DNA from: Alphaproteobacteria bacterium
Lineage (GTDB): Bacteria > Pseudomonadota > Alphaproteobacteria > Rickettsiales > Rickettsiaceae
DNA: 7,899 bases
Direction of reading: 5' to 3'
NCBI GenBank assembly: GCA_020630305.1
Contig: JAHDBQ010000033.1
Location: forward strand, 1 to 7,899
The translations under genes were made by a program, and so were the position numbers. The notes below the pieces were generated by a model. The model worked only from the letters and a program-made list of their open reading frames with translations. It was not told the origin of the DNA and made no database searches. Below, piece after piece: positions 7,088 through 7,899 of the stretch; the first letter of the stretch is position 1; every line of letters begins with the position of its first letter.

Positions 7088-7822
7088 TTAGAAACGATAG
7101 CGACCTCTACTTAGCATTACATAAAATTGTAGCATGTCCATTTTTCCATTAACACTTAGGCGCGGAATGTTAAATGGCTTTTGCTTATTGAATAAATTTA
7201 TTTGCTTTTTAGTGGTAAGAGCAGAGTTGAAACCTGCATCTTTCACAAGCTGTACATCTTTCTGATCATACCTGCCAAAAGGGTAAGCAAAGCTCTGGCA
7301 CTTCGCTCCTGTTAACTTCTCTACAACATTCTTTGATTCAATAATCTCTTGCCTTGCGGTTTCCTTATCAGAATTTTTAAGGTTGACATGAGTCATCGTA
7401 TGCGCACCAAATTCAATTATTCCAGATTCCTGCATTTCTTTTATCTGGACTGAATTTAGTTTCTTAATATCCTTGATGTTTGGCGCCAGATAAATAGTCG
7501 CACATACATTATGTTTTCTTAAGATAGGAAACATTTCCGTGTAATTATTTTCAAAACCGTCATCAAAAGTTAGAGCAACTTTTTTCCTTGTATCTCTTGA
7601 AGTGATCAAATTTGATATGGTGACGAATTTAAGCCTTTTCTTTTTTAAGTAAATTATTTGCTTTTCAAATACATCTGGAGTTATATTCATACCATCTGGC
7701 GTGCTATTTTCTACAGAATGATACATCAAAATTCTTGGGTAAGACCAAGAAACAGGCAGTCTCCATAGCTGGTATTTTAGCAAAAACAATATTAATAAAA
7801 TTGATGGTATAATATAAATCAT
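7088..7822 (-). CDS. Membrane-anchored polysaccharide deacetylase (NodB domain)
   Basis: This 244-residue protein of the carbohydrate esterase 4 type removes N-acetyl groups from sugar polymers or glycolipid sugars. Residues 1-17 are hydrophobic and probably form an uncleaved signal anchor, placing the enzyme on the outer side of the inner membrane. The NodB domain shows motif 1 TFDDG (85-89, catalytic and metal-binding Asp87/Asp88), motif 2 HTMTH (141-145, metal-binding His141 and His145) and a motif 3-like AYPFGRYD. LMYHSVE (32-38) is typical of the front of this family. The start at ATG 7820-7822 is the only standard one that keeps the anchor, although no clear Shine-Dalgarno precedes it. 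The gene is first of two, 4 nt ahead of the glycosyltransferase, so it may act on the glycan built by that enzyme. The substrate cannot be read from sequence. Confidence 0.92.
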   Translation of the reverse strand: MIYIIPSILLILFLLKYQLWRLPVSWSYPRILMYHSVENSTPDGMNITPDVFEKQIIYLKKKRLKFVTISNLITSRDTRKKVALTFDDGFENNYTEMFPILRKHNVCATIYLAPNIKDIKKLNSVQIKEMQESGIIEFGAHTMTHVNLKNSDKETARQEIIESKNVVEKLTGAKCQSFAYPFGRYDQKDVQLVKDAGFNSALTTKKQINLFNKQKPFNIPRLSVNGKMDMLQFYVMLSRGRYRF

Positions 7823-7860
7823 ATTTGCAATATCGATTCGTAAATTATAAGATTCTAAGG

Positions 7861-7889
7861 AGATTACTACATCAATATTATTATGTCAA
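7861..7889 (-). promoter_or_regulatory. Candidate promoter for the deacetylase-glycosyltransferase pair
   Basis: On the minus strand, a perfect -35 box TTGACA (7884-7889) is followed after 17 bp by TAATCT (7861-7866). The transcript would start near 7854, giving a leader of about 32 nt to ATG 7822. A TATAAT also lies at 7844-7849 but has no -35 box at usable spacing. The perfect -35 box makes this the strongest promoter candidate in the window. Confidence 0.5.
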
Positions 7890-7899
7890 TTTTATATGT

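Noticed and set aside
7883..7899. Start of a divergent plus-strand gene (ATG 7883) behind AAGGAG at 7857-7862
   Set aside because: The gap between the purine-rich site and the ATG is about 20 nt, too long, and only five codons are visible.

Overview
The window is AT-rich and carries four intact or near-intact genes and one gene cut by the left edge. The best identified gene is gyrA. Its protein resembles alphaproteobacterial DNA gyrase A. Together with low GC, an ankyrin-repeat gene, a large Lys/Glu-rich protein and a cluster of short palindromic elements, this points to an intracellular alphaproteobacterium, most likely of the Rickettsiales type. That placement is inference from sequence style, not from a database search.

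Layout, left to right. (1) Bases 1-1829, plus strand: the 3' part of a large, charged, coiled-coil or disordered protein of unknown function, with a 10-bp A/G tandem repeat at its visible 5' end and an internal duplication. (2) 1963-2430, plus strand: a 155-residue ankyrin-repeat protein with its own probable promoter and a good ribosome binding site. (3) 2640-5420, plus strand: gyrA, full length, with a quinolone-sensitive type QRDR, a catalytic tyrosine and a GyrA box. (4) 5421-6339: no gene, but a degenerate array of about 94-bp two-hairpin palindromic elements set at a regular period of about 151-155 bp. It fills the space between two convergent genes. (5) 6340-7083 and 7088-7822, both minus strand: a two-gene envelope-glycan unit, polysaccharide deacetylase first and a WaaE/LgtF-like family 2 glycosyltransferase second, about 4 nt apart. 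A candidate promoter lies near the right edge.

The deacetylase and glycosyltransferase probably act together on a surface glycan such as lipo-oligosaccharide core. The ankyrin protein and the large charged protein look like lineage-specific, possibly host-directed proteins, but nothing in the sequence proves secretion.

The items most worth a second look are the regular palindrome array, with two units that are identical over 63 bp, the missing standard start codon of the glycosyltransferase, and the 10-bp repeat in the first gene, whose unit length is not a multiple of three. I do not see a clearly new enzymatic or defence system here.
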